Shown in pieces: positions 45,232 through 55,241 of a stretch of 64,000 nucleotides of DNA. The stretch spans positions 100,093,478-100,157,477 of the forward strand of contig CM066738.1 of the NCBI GenBank assembly GCA_033961575.1, in the 5' to 3' direction. Within the stretch, counting starts at the first letter, position 1, and every line of letters begins with the position of its first letter. Both the position numbers and the translations under genes were made by a program. The notes under the pieces were generated by a model. The model saw only the letters and a list, made by a program, of their open reading frames with translations. It ran no database searches and was not told the origin of the DNA. The DNA comes from Aselliscus stoliczkanus (Eukaryota > Chordata > Mammalia > Chiroptera > Hipposideridae).

Positions 45232-45289
45232 TTTCTAGACTCTTCCTCCATAATGTCAAGTCTTTGGTAGCATATGACTTCAAAAGATC

Positions 45290-45900
45290 TTAGACTGGGC
45301 CTTATTTTTAGCGGGGCACAGGGACGGGGATTCAGGAGTAACTTGGTTAGCAGAATAAAGAAGGATAAGCTATCTTTTTGTGTATTATTAAAACTCTTCT
45401 AGCAGCAAATTAATTTTTCTTATCTTAATAAGCAACAAAACACCTACAGGCACGAATACAATTAATCTAACTGAATGATGCCAACAACCAGACCTGAAAA
45501 CTCACAAGTTACCTAAAGATGCCACAAAGAAAAACTTCCTAGGAAATTAATCTAGACACGAATATAGAAGGCAGTTCTAAAATTAAAAGTGCTTAAGAAA
45601 CTTTAACAGCACCTCTCTTTAGAGATATGGGTCATAATTGGACCCCATAAAACTTGTTCTTGTATCTAAAAAGCAAAAGCATTCATAAGAGCATAGGCTT
45701 CTTTTACAATGATTGAAACTAAAGGGCAAAGGTAACTAGTAGATTAAAATCTCTCTGGAATGGTTTATAAGGATCACCAGGATTCCATGAGTGTTGTTTA
45801 TGAAAAACAAGATGGAATTGAAACTAGTAAGGCAATAAACTATTAAAAATACGTCAAATACCTCTGCACCATACTGATTTAAAAAATGTCAGTTTAATAA
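45290..45900. other. Unassigned stretch
   Basis: No gene or definite repeat seen. Confidence 0.35.
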
Positions 45901-45903
45901 ACA

Positions 45904-46004
45904 GGGCCAGCCAAGTGGTGCTTTGGTTAAGAGCTGGCTTGGGACGCCAGCGGCGCTGGTTCGGATACCACATATGAGGGCCAGTGACACTGCCCTCGAA
46001 AAAA

Positions 46005-46005
<1 letters not shown>
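45904..46005 (+). mobile_element. Short SINE (head-only form) seeding a GAAA tract
   Basis: 'gggccagccaagtggtgctt', 'ggcttgggacgccagcggcg', 'ggttcggataccacatatga' and 'gtgacactgccctcg' followed by the A-rich tail. The tail has expanded into a long GAAA microsatellite. No target-site duplication could be read because of that expansion. Confidence 0.88.
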
Positions 46006-46069
<64 letters not shown>

Positions 46070-46088
46070 GAGAAAAAAAGAAAGAAAA
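46006..46088. repeat. (GAAA)n microsatellite
   Basis: Nearly pure GAAA units with a few interruptions near the right end. It grew from a SINE A-tail. The long Phe/Leu/Ser open frames on the opposite strand are artefacts of the repeat. Confidence 0.97.
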
Positions 46089-46104
46089 TATATGTATAAG
46101 GCAC

Positions 46105-46235
46105 AGTCACCTGTTCTCTCATTTAATTCTCTTAACCCAAGCAGGCTAATAACATCTCTTTTTTCCCCCCAGCAAATGAGTAAACTGAGGTTCAGAAAGT
46201 TTCGGAATTCATCTGAGGTGATACAATTTAAAAAG
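46105..46235 (-). repeat. MIR-like fragment, reverse
   Basis: 'tctcatttaattctcttaac' and 'agtaaactgaggttcagaaa' match the reverse-complement MIR. Diverged. Confidence 0.6.
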
Positions 46236-46239
46236 TAAA

Positions 46240-47325
46240 TCAATATAATGAAAAACAAATTGTAAAAATGAAATACAATTTAAAGTAAATAAAAGAACTG
46301 AAATCTGTGAGAATCTAAATCCATGGTTTCCACTACCCCTTGCTTTAGAAGATAGAGAGAGAAGGAAGGAAAAAGAAGGGAATACAGACAGGGAAAGAAA
46401 CATTTTACAGCCAGATCTGGTCAGTGTCATCAGTGCTAAGATCCCAGGGGCTGAAATCCAGATGAAACACAGAAGGAATCCTGAACTTGACTTTCACCTG
46501 CGGGCTTCTTTTGTTAAGCTATTTGCATTACCAAATCATTAGTTTTAAAGCCTCAGCTTAAAAACAAAACAAAACAAAACAAAACCCTCCCAAGTCTATC
46601 ACTAACAAATAATAAGTGCATACTTGCATTTTCCTTAAAATAAAAACCAGAAGGAAAGCTTGAAAGTAGCCAGAACTGCTCTCACACAGATGGTATTTGT
46701 GTTCATTAGTATTACGCCACATGGGTCTTGTCTGGCCCGCAATAACAGACACAAAGAATCACAAAAGTTACCAGAGCACCGCCACTAGAAAACCGCAAGT
46801 GAAAAAAGCTGTTAAGGTTGCTTACCTAAAATTAGCAGGCCTCCACTACATAATGAAAACCATTAAGAGAATTCAGAGGGGGTAATTGCAGGCAGGCAGA
46901 CTTCTCCCCACACAGTCATCAGCTAATAACTATTAATCATCTTTTGCACAGTACATGCGTTTATAATAGGTTTTTTGTTTTGTTTTGTTTTGTTTTTTAA
47001 GGCTTGCAACTATAGGCCCCGAATGAATGAATGGCATTTTAGGTCTAACACACAAGTATTCCAGAAACGATGAAAATCAGAACTTCTACTTACGATTTGT
47101 GTTGTTTCCTCTTTTTACATGCACTTGTATTTACGATCACTGCAGACTTTTAATCACATATCATTTTTCAGTTTCTGTTCCTAGAAGCAGTTAACCTTGG
47201 TCCCTAACCTACTGTTTGGCGGGTGAAGTTCAAGCACTTCGCCTATGTGGTCTCCTTTAATTCTCAAGGAGTGGAGACAGAAATCGGAAGGCAATGCAAC
47301 GTGGAAGATGCGAATCTCTTCTCAA
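46240..47325. other. Unassigned stretch leading to the CpG island
   Basis: Contains an (AAAAC)n tract near 46561-46586 and a (TTTTG)n tract near 46973-46999, which look like tails of old retroelements. No exon is supported. GC content rises from about 47,200 onward. Confidence 0.4.
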
Positions 47326-47329
47326 GCCA

Positions 47330-49290
47330 ACTGGAAGGGCGGTTTCCGGGAGGGGAGCTGGGCGACGTCCGGAGCTACCCAAGAAACTTGGAGCCCTCCA
47401 GAGGCTGCTCCGGCAGGCCGAAAGGGTCGGGTGGGGTTGAGGGGGACCCACTGGGCGGAAATATGGCCCAGGTCCCCCTTACTTGCGCGTGTCAACCCCG
47501 CTCTCCTGTTCCGCGCCCTAGTCCTACCTCTCTACAGCTGTCACGGATCTACGGATCTACGTTCCGAGGCTCCCCCGGTGGGGATCAGGCGCGCACACCC
47601 CCTGGGAGAAGTTGGGCGGACAGTTCAAGCTTTTCTTTCACGTGGGGAGGGGTGGGGACCTGAGAGGTTAAAACACTTGCCATTCTCTGCAACACCACCC
47701 ACGTCCTACAAGTTGCGACTCCGCACGCAGAAAGCGAGGTGACAGCGCTGGGTATCAAACAGGGAAGGGAAGGACATGGGCTGTAGCAGTCAGTGCGATC
47801 GGAGCTGGCAGATACGACCCTACAATCGCCAGAAAAAGTAACCCTTTTCCCCACCGTCTCCCAACCTGCGTAAAAGCGCACGAAAGCTGTCCGATGGTGC
47901 GTGATCCCGCAGCAGGCGCTGTGGAGGCGATCTCACCCTCCATCCTTCCCAGCAGGTGCGGTCAGGTACATTTGAGCCTAAAGTCTTTTTCGGACGCGTT
48001 GGCATCGGCTCCCAAAGGGGGGTCCGGCAAAACCCGGCCACGGGTGACTTCCAGAGGGGCGGCAGACACTTCATGGGAAGCCAACGGCACTTGGACCCGC
48101 AAACCTCGCCAGGCGTCATTGACCCTCGGAGCTTAACCCTGGTCGTGTGTGTCGGCCAACGAGCGAAGAACCCAAACACCTCCCGCGAGCTCCCTCTCCT
48201 CCTGGCAGGTGGGGAAACCCCATGGACTGCTCCACAGTGCTGCCTGCTCGGCCAGCTGTGCCTCCCCATCCCCGAGGCTGCGAAGGCTCCAGGTGCCCCC
48301 ACCAAATCCCACCCGTGCGGAATCCGGAGCCCGAAGGTGCGGACAGCTTCTGCCACAGCATCTCGGATCCCCAGAGCTCGCTACTCCCGGGGCAATCAGA
48401 GGAGCCTCGGGGCCAATGAGGAGGGGAAGGTCGGGGGTCCCTGGCGCCGTGCCCCTGCTTACCTGGCGCTCTCTGGGCCCCGGCTGGGGCATCCGTCGGG
48501 TGCGCGCCTCTCCGCGCGCTCGCTGCGCACCTTGGCCGCCGCCACCGACCGCCCGCCCGCCCGGCCCCAGCTCTGGCTGCCGCGCTAGCGCTTCATGGCG
48601 CACGGGGGGTGGCCCGGGGCCCCGGGAAGCTCGTCCAGTTGGCGGCGGCTCTTCGGGTTCTCGCAACTCGCCAATGGCTCCTCGCCTTTCCCCGCCCAGC
48701 GTCCGCGCGCCCTTCCCCTGCGTCCGCCCTTTTCCCTCCGCTCCCCGGGACCGGCCAAACTGGTTTCTCCGCTCCCGGATCGTGCCTCCAGTTTCCCTCC
48801 GGCAGCCGCGGCCACGGCGCCCAGCAGGGGTGAGGGGCGGGCCCAGCCGTCGGCCCTCCTTTGTCCCTCCCGGGGGCGGAGAGGGGCTGGGCCGAGTCCC
48901 TGGGCGCACAGACGCGCTCCAGGTCCAGCCTGGTGTCCTCCGTGTGCCCCGGCGGCAGGTGGGCGCGCTGGCCGTGGCCTCCGTCTCGTCCGTTCCGCGA
49001 CCTGGCAGCTTCTCCGGCGCTCCCGCCTCCCCAGGAGCCGCGCTCGCCACTCCGCCCCACCAGCCTCGCGTCACTTGTCCGCCGCTCTCGTCCGTACTGG
49101 CCACCACCCGGGGTCGGTGCCCGCGCCAGCCCGGAAAGCTGGCGGGGCCCCGGCTCGCCCGGGACCTGAGCTCCCTCAGTAAGAGGAGCTGTATACCCTT
49201 TGGATGCCAAGTCACGTTCCCGGACAGGTCACCGAATGCGCGTCGCGGTTTGACGCGCGGAGGATGGGGAGACAGTGCCAAACGACTTCG
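47330..49290. promoter_or_regulatory. CpG island, probable promoter
   Basis: About 2 kb of GC-rich, CpG-rich sequence, strongest from 48,140 to 49,290, in a window that is otherwise AT-rich and CpG-poor. CpG islands of this size in mammals normally cover promoters and first exons. CCAAT boxes lie at 48413-48417 and 48671-48675; GC boxes at about 48690-48700 (CCCCGCCC), 48833-48842 (AGGGGCGGGC) and 48871-48880 (GGGGGCGG). No TATA box is evident, as is usual for this promoter class. It contains no SINE, unlike the flanks, which suggests selection against insertion. Long open frames on both strands (382 codons minus, 433 codons plus) come from low stop-codon density in GC-rich DNA. The gene served is not identified. 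Confidence 0.85.
48463..48670 (-). other. Candidate first exon, minus strand (end fixed by a strong splice donor)
   Basis: On the minus strand the island contains GCGCCAG then GTAAGCAGGG, with the exon/intron border between 48463 and 48462: a near-consensus 5' splice site. Upstream on that strand lie an inverted CCAAT (48671-48675) and GC boxes, at a sensible promoter distance. A short upstream frame ATG-AAG-CGC-TAG starts at 48596. Another ATG at 48492 would give ten codons (MPQPGPRERQ) up to the donor, in a weak start context. The left limit given for transcription start is approximate. The exon may be wholly untranslated. I do not recognise the gene, and I found no convincing second exon in the 48 kb on that side. 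Confidence 0.4.
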
Positions 49291-49626
49291 AGAAACTTAT
49301 CCTGTAATTGCAGCAGCGGGCTTTCTGCTGAGCCCAAACTCCCTCACCTTTACAGGGCAACAGAATTTCACTGCTCACCTGCTATGGACAAGACATTGGG
49401 ATATGAATGAAGGAAAGTCAAAGGTGAATCACAGTTTGTTTAAAATGTAGCAGGGGAGATGGGGCTTCAGCTACCTGCAGATCAGAGCGGTCTTTGGCTT
49501 GAGAGTTCAGACTCGCAAACAGGGGCATATGGAAGACGTCAGCGAGGAGGCCATGCTTGAGGCGAGATTCAAAGACCCACAGGTTTAGGGATCAGAGTTG
49601 CACGAAGAAGATATTTAAAAAGTGGC

Positions 49627-50111
49627 GCATTTGGACTGCTAGAGTGGCGCACTGGTTAAGAGTTGGCTTGGGGTGCCAGCTCTGAGCAGCAGGGCTCCAG
49701 TTGGGATCCCATGAGGGCCAGTGACGCTGCGCCCTCTACAGCTAAGATGATGAACAACAGCTCGACCTGGAGCTGGGCTGCCGTCAGTTGCCTGTAATGG
49801 CTAGGCTGCAGCCCCTGCTGCAGTGGGCTGCCTTAAACTTCAGTGAGCGGGGTCGCCAGCCAGCGTGAGCAGCTGGCAGTCCGCGTGAACTGCAGCTGTC
49901 CAATGGCCAGCCAGCAAGCGACTATCTCAGCTGGGAAGAGCGCAGTGATAATACCAACATAGGCCAGTGCAGCGATGTCCTCCACAACTAGACTGAAGAA
50001 CAAAAGGACAGCAACTTGTCTGTTCCCCTTCCCCCATTCCCCAACGCTGTTCCCCTTCCCCCATTCCCCAATACTGTTCCCCTCCCCCCATTCCCCAATA
50101 AAATTAAAAAA
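49627..50111 (+). mobile_element. Long tRNA-derived SINE just outside the CpG island
   Basis: Head 'ctagagtggcgcactggtta' (diverged), body 'gcagcccctgctgcagtggg', 'gcgcagtgataataccaaca', then a tail in which the 'ttcccccattccccaac' block occurs three times, and a final 'ccaataaaattaaa'. Target-site duplication AAAAAGTGGC at 49617-49626 and 50112-50121. The tail triplication is peculiar to this copy. Confidence 0.9.
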
Positions 50112-50189
50112 AAAAAGTGGCCCACTGATTTGATCTTCAGGTGTATGAACGATTCAATGGATCCAGTTAAACCCTAGACTGCCGTGGGT

Positions 50190-50325
50190 TTCTTTTTCAT
50201 TAGCCACACTTGCTCTTTCACTAGGTTGTACTGGTCAGTCATTTAATCTCCCAGGGCCTCAGTCTCCTCATCTGTAAAATGAGACTGGACTAGATTATCT
50301 CAAATGGTTCCTCTCAGTTCTTATT
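50190..50325 (+). repeat. MIR SINE fragment
   Basis: 'gtcatttaatctcccagggc', 'cctcagtctcctcatctgta' and 'aaaatgagactggactagat' match MIR. Confidence 0.8.
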
Positions 50326-50329
50326 TTCT

Positions 50330-51100
50330 GTATCCAACAACAGAGCAAAGGTACAGAGGCCTGAAAACACAGGGTCTGTTTAGCCACTATGAAGTAGACC
50401 AGTTGGCTGGCCGTACAATGGTCTCACATGAGGTTAGTGAGAGAGTTGGGGTCTGGAAGTCCTAGAATGCAGGCTAAGGACTTAGCAGTGTCATGATCAA
50501 GGTTGTGTTTTAGGGAAAGTAATGGGGATAGTTTGGAAGAGGATAACACTGAACATGGGGGTACCACCTGGGAGGCTAGTACAACAACATAAGGTGGGCC
50601 TGCAGGAGTTGCCAGTGGAAGTAAGAAGGCAGAGGCACTTCCAGGGACACCCCACGGAGAAATGGCTGAGATGCAGAGTGGTCAGAACCTGCAAGTGGCT
50701 AGCAGATGAAAGCATGGGCGAAGAGCAAGTTCTGCAGTCTGGGTGATGGCATTAGTAGGAACAGTAGAGTCACAGGAGGGAGGCTGCTGAGAAGGGCTCT
50801 GCCCCGCCAGGAGAAAGGCCAGTAAACCTAGGAATCAGGAGGCGGCTCTAGACTAAAGGAAGGATCCCTTCCTTCTTGCAGATCTATCAGCAAGTGCACA
50901 ATCGGTCCAGGAAAACATTGCCTAGAAGAGAGACTATGCTAAGACACATCCAATCCACACCCACACCCTGGTTTGATAAATACCAGTCCTTCAGCTGCAT
51001 TTAACATCCCTGTATAGACACTGAAGACTTCAAACTAGGCTGCAGCTCTCATAGACCACATGGAGGGGGAAGATGTGGACAAAGGGATATGATGGGTATT
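50330..51100. other. Unassigned stretch
   Basis: No exon or definite repeat. Open frames of 72-74 aa on both strands at 50497-50746 have no motif. Confidence 0.35.
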
Positions 51101-51104
51101 GTTT

Positions 51105-51356
51105 CAAAGATTCACTTATTTAACAAATATTTATTGAGTACCTACTATGTGCTAGGCACTGTTCTAGTTGCTTAGATAAGTTAGTGAACCAATCATGCAA
51201 ATTGTACCTTAAAAGATGACAAATGCTTTGAAAAAAAGTAGAACAGGACTGGCTGGGAGGAGGCCACTAAAGGAGCTGTCTACTGTGCTGTCAGAGTTCA
51301 ATATCTTGATCTGGGTGGTGGTTAGGTGAATGTATACATATATTAGAGTTCATTGA
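51105..51356 (-). repeat. L2 LINE, reverse, first part (split by a SINE)
   Basis: 'atttaacaaatatttattga', 'gtacctactatgtgctaggc' and 'actgttctagttgcttagat' are the antisense 3' end of L2. It resumes at 51545. Confidence 0.7.
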
Positions 51357-51534
51357 GGGGTGATCTGTTAGCTCAGTTGGTTAGAGTGTGGAGCTAATAA
51401 CACCAAGGTTGCTGGTTCTATCCCCACATGGGCCACTATGAGCTGTGCCTTCCTTAAAAGAGTCAACTATGCCATTGTAGCATGAAAGCAATGTGTAACC
51501 AATGACCATGGCTGTTCCCGAATTTTTAAAAAAA
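51357..51534 (+). mobile_element. Chimeric SINE: tRNA-Ile head with hAT-like 3' body
   Basis: Head 'ctgttagctcagttggttag', 'gctaataacaccaaggttgc' and 'ggttctatccccacatgggc' matches tRNA-Ile, with the AAT anticodon loop still readable. The body differs from all other SINEs here: 'agtcaactatgccattgtag', 'catgaaagcaatgtgtaacc', 'aatgaccatggctgttcc'. That body closely resembles, from memory, an internal block of a common hAT-Charlie transposon ('gccgttgtagcgcgaaagca...ggctgtgttccaataaaa'). A perfect 10-bp target-site duplication AGTTCATTGA lies at 51347-51356 and 51535-51544. A second copy is at 62676-62849. Confidence 0.85.
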
Positions 51535-51544
51535 AGTTCATTGA

Positions 51545-51720
51545 CCTGTACACTTAAGATCTGTGTATTTTTAAAAATCATAAAAATAGAGCAGGGCTAC
51601 GAGATTAGGAGTGGGAGAGTGAGTTGCAATTTTAAATAATGTGGTCAGGGCAGGCTTCATCAAGAATTGCATTTGAAAAAGATTTGCAAGGTGAAGGGGT
51701 TTATTTTTCAGTGAAAGAAA
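51545..51720 (-). repeat. L2 LINE, reverse, second part
   Basis: 'aataatgtggtcagggcagg', 'cttcatcaagaattgcattt' and 'gaaaaagatttgcaaggtga' continue the L2 antisense strand. The 133-aa minus frame (51571-51972) starts outside and runs into this repeat; it has no recognisable domain. Confidence 0.6.
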
Positions 51721-51724
51721 TTCT

Positions 51725-53145
51725 TTGAAAGCCCATCTTGCCTGGAACCCACCAGAAAAGGGCATGTTCAAACCTTGTCCTGGTGAGTTTCTCTCACCTA
51801 AGCCTTCTGAGCCTTCCTGGCCATTGGGAAGGAGACTCTCAGAGCATGTCAACTGCTGTTGTGGATAAAGGAAGCAGTTCACCTGGAAATCCTGAACCTC
51901 ATCCTCTCTGAAAGAGCTGTGCCAAATTTCAGGGTGTCTTGTCAGGTCAACCACCGAAAGTGTCTCATGCACGCAACAAAGAAACAGTAATTTCTAAAAG
52001 GTTGACAATGCTTTACAGCTTTTGTAGTTCGTAATTTCCTCCAACTGTTGTTTTGTTTTGTTTTTGTCCTTTCCTTGGCAACACTCCTGTGTATTTCTAC
52101 AATGTGGGAAGAAAGGTTGGGGAGGTTGCCAAGAGAACTAGCTCACTTTTACTGAAAATTCATTTCCTAGAATATTCTTCTATGAGATAAGAGCTAAGGG
52201 ATAAAAGATATGTTTAAAGGGAGGTGATACTGCCTGTATTCAGTTCTTTGCTAAACTCAGTGGTCATTTAAGCTAAAGCATTTAATGCCAATGGAAAGGT
52301 AGCCGTGGCCCGCTAAGTGTTACTGTAGCCCACGCTTGGCAGTCAAGATTAACTCAGTTGGAAGGTGAATTCTTCACAGCCATTGTCTAGACCAGCTCCA
52401 GAATTTTAAACATGATACGAAGGTACCTCTTATATGAGCCTGTCTTTTGAATAAGTAAAATTACCAGCTTCTACTAGTCTGCCCACTTTCTTTTAAGTGG
52501 TATTTAAAAATAGATACAGATGATACATTCTATCTCTGCCAAATAATTTTCCAAATTCCTTCTGATGTACATGCTTTCCACTTCCTATACTACTTAATGA
52601 CTTCTTTTTTTCTAACCAACAATTTAAATTAAAAAATTGTATTGCAAGAGTAACATTAAACATCAGGTAACTAAGTGTGTCTGTTGTTTTGGCTTAATAT
52701 TTATGAGATGTTATGAGAAGTATTATTGGTGGGCATATTATTAAAATTCACTTCTTTCTTTCATATTCATGATATGTAAATGTATAGGATTAGTCTACAT
52801 TTTTCTTTTCTACAAGGATACTTTAATAAACTACTATCTGTTTAAATAGAAATGAAATGAACATTATATTGAACTTATGTTGATAATATAACACCAGTTA
52901 AACTTCATTTATATAATTAATTTAATGAATAAATGTCCCAAATGTCCTGTGATCATTGTTAGTATGTGTAGCCATGTTTTCATGTAGCTGTAAGAAGTGT
53001 GTATGTATTACCTTATGCTCTATTTTCACCATTTACCATTGTGTCATGAAAGCATGTTTACCTTTCCAACTTTATCCCTCCTTCCCCATGGCTGGCACAC
53101 TAAGCTCCCCCATCCCAAGCAGTTTGCAGTTCACTGAGTTCTGAA
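51725..53145. other. Unassigned 1.4-kb AT-rich stretch
   Basis: No gene, RNA or definite repeat; relatively repeat-free, so a reasonable place for conserved non-coding sequence, but nothing in the sequence itself proves that. Confidence 0.4.
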
Positions 53146-53149
53146 TAGC

Positions 53150-53425
53150 ATTTGATATTCCTTCTGCTTGAAATGTTGTTTGCATCTCCCTGCTCTCCAG
53201 CTCTGTGACTTCCTCTGCGCAAGCCTTGCCCCACTCTCTGCCAGACAGTCACTTGCACCTAACTTCTAGGGAAACCTTTATTTCACTGTATTTTAACTGT
53301 TTACCTGTCTCCTACCCCAATGCACTGTGAGCCCTGTGAGACCCAAGACTGAGCTCTCTTCTTCTTGGTCTCTCTTGGCATAGAACATTGCCCGGTGCCT
53401 ATTAATTCTTGTAGAATGAGTGAAT
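53150..53425 (+). repeat. L2 LINE 3' end
   Basis: 'tccttctgcttgaaatgttg', 'tgacttcctctgcgcaagcc', 'cactgtgagccctgtgagac' and 'gaacattgcccggtgcctat' follow the L2 3' order. Confidence 0.7.
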
Positions 53426-53429
53426 GATC

Positions 53430-53995
53430 TGCATCATTACAGTCTCTGTGTGTGCTGATAGCTGTAGACTATTTTCTTCTGCTGATGACTTCATCATCTG
53501 CTATTATGGACCATGTATGCATGTTCTATCTTGGTTTCCAGAAATATCTGATCAATCACAACCCACCACTAATTTCGGGGTTTCTAAATATCTTATTTCT
53601 CTCTGGTTCCTATTATTTTGTGGGTTGTGATGTGACCTTCTGTACTTCATTTTAGAAACAGGGTGCCTCCGGTACAAGAAAAGATTTTGCTTTATTAGAA
53701 TTAGAACATGTGTAAGCCTTGGTTGCTGTCACTGGGGCAATAGCAAGAATGGTATTCAAGTTCTTCCATCAAGTTATAGCCGCCTATGCTGTGGATGAAT
53801 AAACTGTCTAAAGAATATGTGTGTATAAGCAAAACATATGTGTGTGATGTTTATAGGTTGTCTCTATTTGTATAACATATAAATAATATACATGTGTATG
53901 TTCAAATATTTATATTTTTATGTATTATAGATACAGACAGATAGCTCTCCCAATTAAAGAAAAGCAAAAAAACAAAAAACAAAAAAACTGAGAAA
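53430..53995. other. Unassigned stretch
   Basis: No gene seen. TATA- and AT-rich repeats near 53875-53940. Confidence 0.35.
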
Positions 53996-53999
53996 CAAG

Positions 54000-54431
54000 T
54001 TGTCACTTATCACATTGCAAAAGAAGAAAAATCTGGAACTACACTGCACTGGCAATGATTATGAGGAAATAGGCATGCATTCATACGCTGTTGGTGGGTG
54101 TGCAAATTGTACAACTTCTTTGGAAGAAAATTCAGAAACACATAGCAAAATTTTCAACATGCATGCCTTGTGCTCCAAAAATTAATGTCTAGGAATTTAT
54201 CCAGAAATTGTATTTGAACATTTACACAAAGGTGAATGTGCATAGATATTCATTGCAGCCTGTTTTTCACTGCAAAAGACCAGAGGTGACCTCAATGTCC
54301 ATTAATAGAGGTCATATCTATACAATGGAATAATCATCAGCCATGTTTCAAAGAAATTTTAAGGAGATCTAGTTATGCTGTTGTTTGGAACATCTCCAAG
54401 ACATGTTATCATATAAAAATGCAAAGTACAG
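54000..54431 (+). repeat. L1M 3' region, left part (split by a trimeric SINE)
   Basis: 'acgctgttggtgggtgtgca', 'aattaatgtctaggaattta', 'gacctcaatgtccattaata' and 'catataaaaatgcaaagtac' follow an L1M 3' order. It resumes at 54953. Confidence 0.75.
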
Positions 54432-54943
54432 GGGCCAGCTGAATGGCTCAGTTGGTTAAGAGTTGGCTTAAGAGCATGAGCTCTGAGCAATAGGCCACCG
54501 GTTAGATTCCCACATGGGCCAGTGACCCTGCCCCCAAGCTAAGCTGTTGCTGAGCTGCCAACAGGTGGCAGGATGGCTCAGCTGGTGTAACAACAAGATT
54601 GCCTGTTGAATGGTGGGCTATGCCCACACGCAACTAAAGACTGAACTCGGCACCTTGAGCTGAGCTGCCGCTCAGATGGCTCAGTGGATAGAGCATGCGC
54701 TCTTAACAACAAGGCTGCCCGGTTTGACTCCCGCCTGGGATGGTGCTATGCCCACCCGCAGCTAAGATTGAACACAGCACCTTGAGCTTGGAGTCCACAA
54801 GCTGCCGACGGGAAAGCCAAATGGCAACTGGCACCCTCCACAAAGAAGACTGAAGAACAACAACTTGACTGGTCCCCTTCCCCAATTCCCCAACACTGTT
54901 CCCTTCCCCCAGTTTGCCAATAAAACCTTTAAAAAAAAAATTA
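54432..54943 (+). mobile_element. Trimeric tRNA-derived SINE
   Basis: Three tRNA-like units in series. Unit 1: 'ctgaatggctcagttggtta' and 'ccggttagattcccacatgg'. Unit 2 (decayed): 'caggatggctcagctggtgt' and 'aacaacaagattgcctgttg'. Unit 3: 'gctcagatggctcagtggat' and 'gctcttaacaacaaggctgc', 'ggtttgactcccgcctggga'. A long body and tail 'ttgccaataaaacctttaaa' follow. Target-site duplication AAAGTACAG at 54423-54431 and 54944-54952. A CTCF-like CCAACAGGTGGCAGG is at 54558-54572. Confidence 0.9.
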
Positions 54944-54952
54944 AAAGTACAG

Positions 54953-55180
54953 AAGAGTATATGTGTGTAAATAAGTTATGTGTGGCAGTCTCCACTTGTG
55001 TAACATTTAAATAATATGTGTGTTATATATTTATATGATATAAATAGATAAACTAGAAAGATACATAAGAAATTGGTAAAAATCCTTATCTCTATGGGGA
55101 GAGATTAACTTTTCACAAATGTCTTTGTATGGTTGAAATTCTTTTACTATGCTGTGTAATTTTTAAAATTTAATTCCTTA
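54953..55180 (+). repeat. L1M 3' region, right part
   Basis: 'aagaaattggtaaaaatcct', 'ctctatggggagagattaac' and 'ctttgtatggttgaaattct' continue the L1 3' UTR. Confidence 0.65.
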
Positions 55181-55193
55181 TTTTGGTCAAAAG

Positions 55194-55194
<1 letters not shown>

Positions 55195-55238
<44 letters not shown>
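55195..55238. repeat. (TA)n microsatellite
   Basis: About 20 TA units, uninterrupted. Confidence 0.96.

Positions 55239-55239
<1 letters not shown>

Positions 55240-55241
<2 letters not shown>

Noticed and set aside
45854..46258. 134-codon minus-strand frame, rich in Phe, Leu and Ser
   Set aside because: The repeats come from the GAAA microsatellite read on the other strand.
48133..49450. Two long open frames, 382 codons on the minus strand and 433 codons on the plus strand
   Set aside because: They overlap on opposite strands in CpG-island DNA, are rich in Pro, Arg, Gly and Ala, and show no domain. Low AT content alone explains the absence of stop codons.
51571..51972. 133-codon minus-strand frame as a gene
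   Set aside because: Part of it lies in antisense L2 sequence and there is no domain or splice context.
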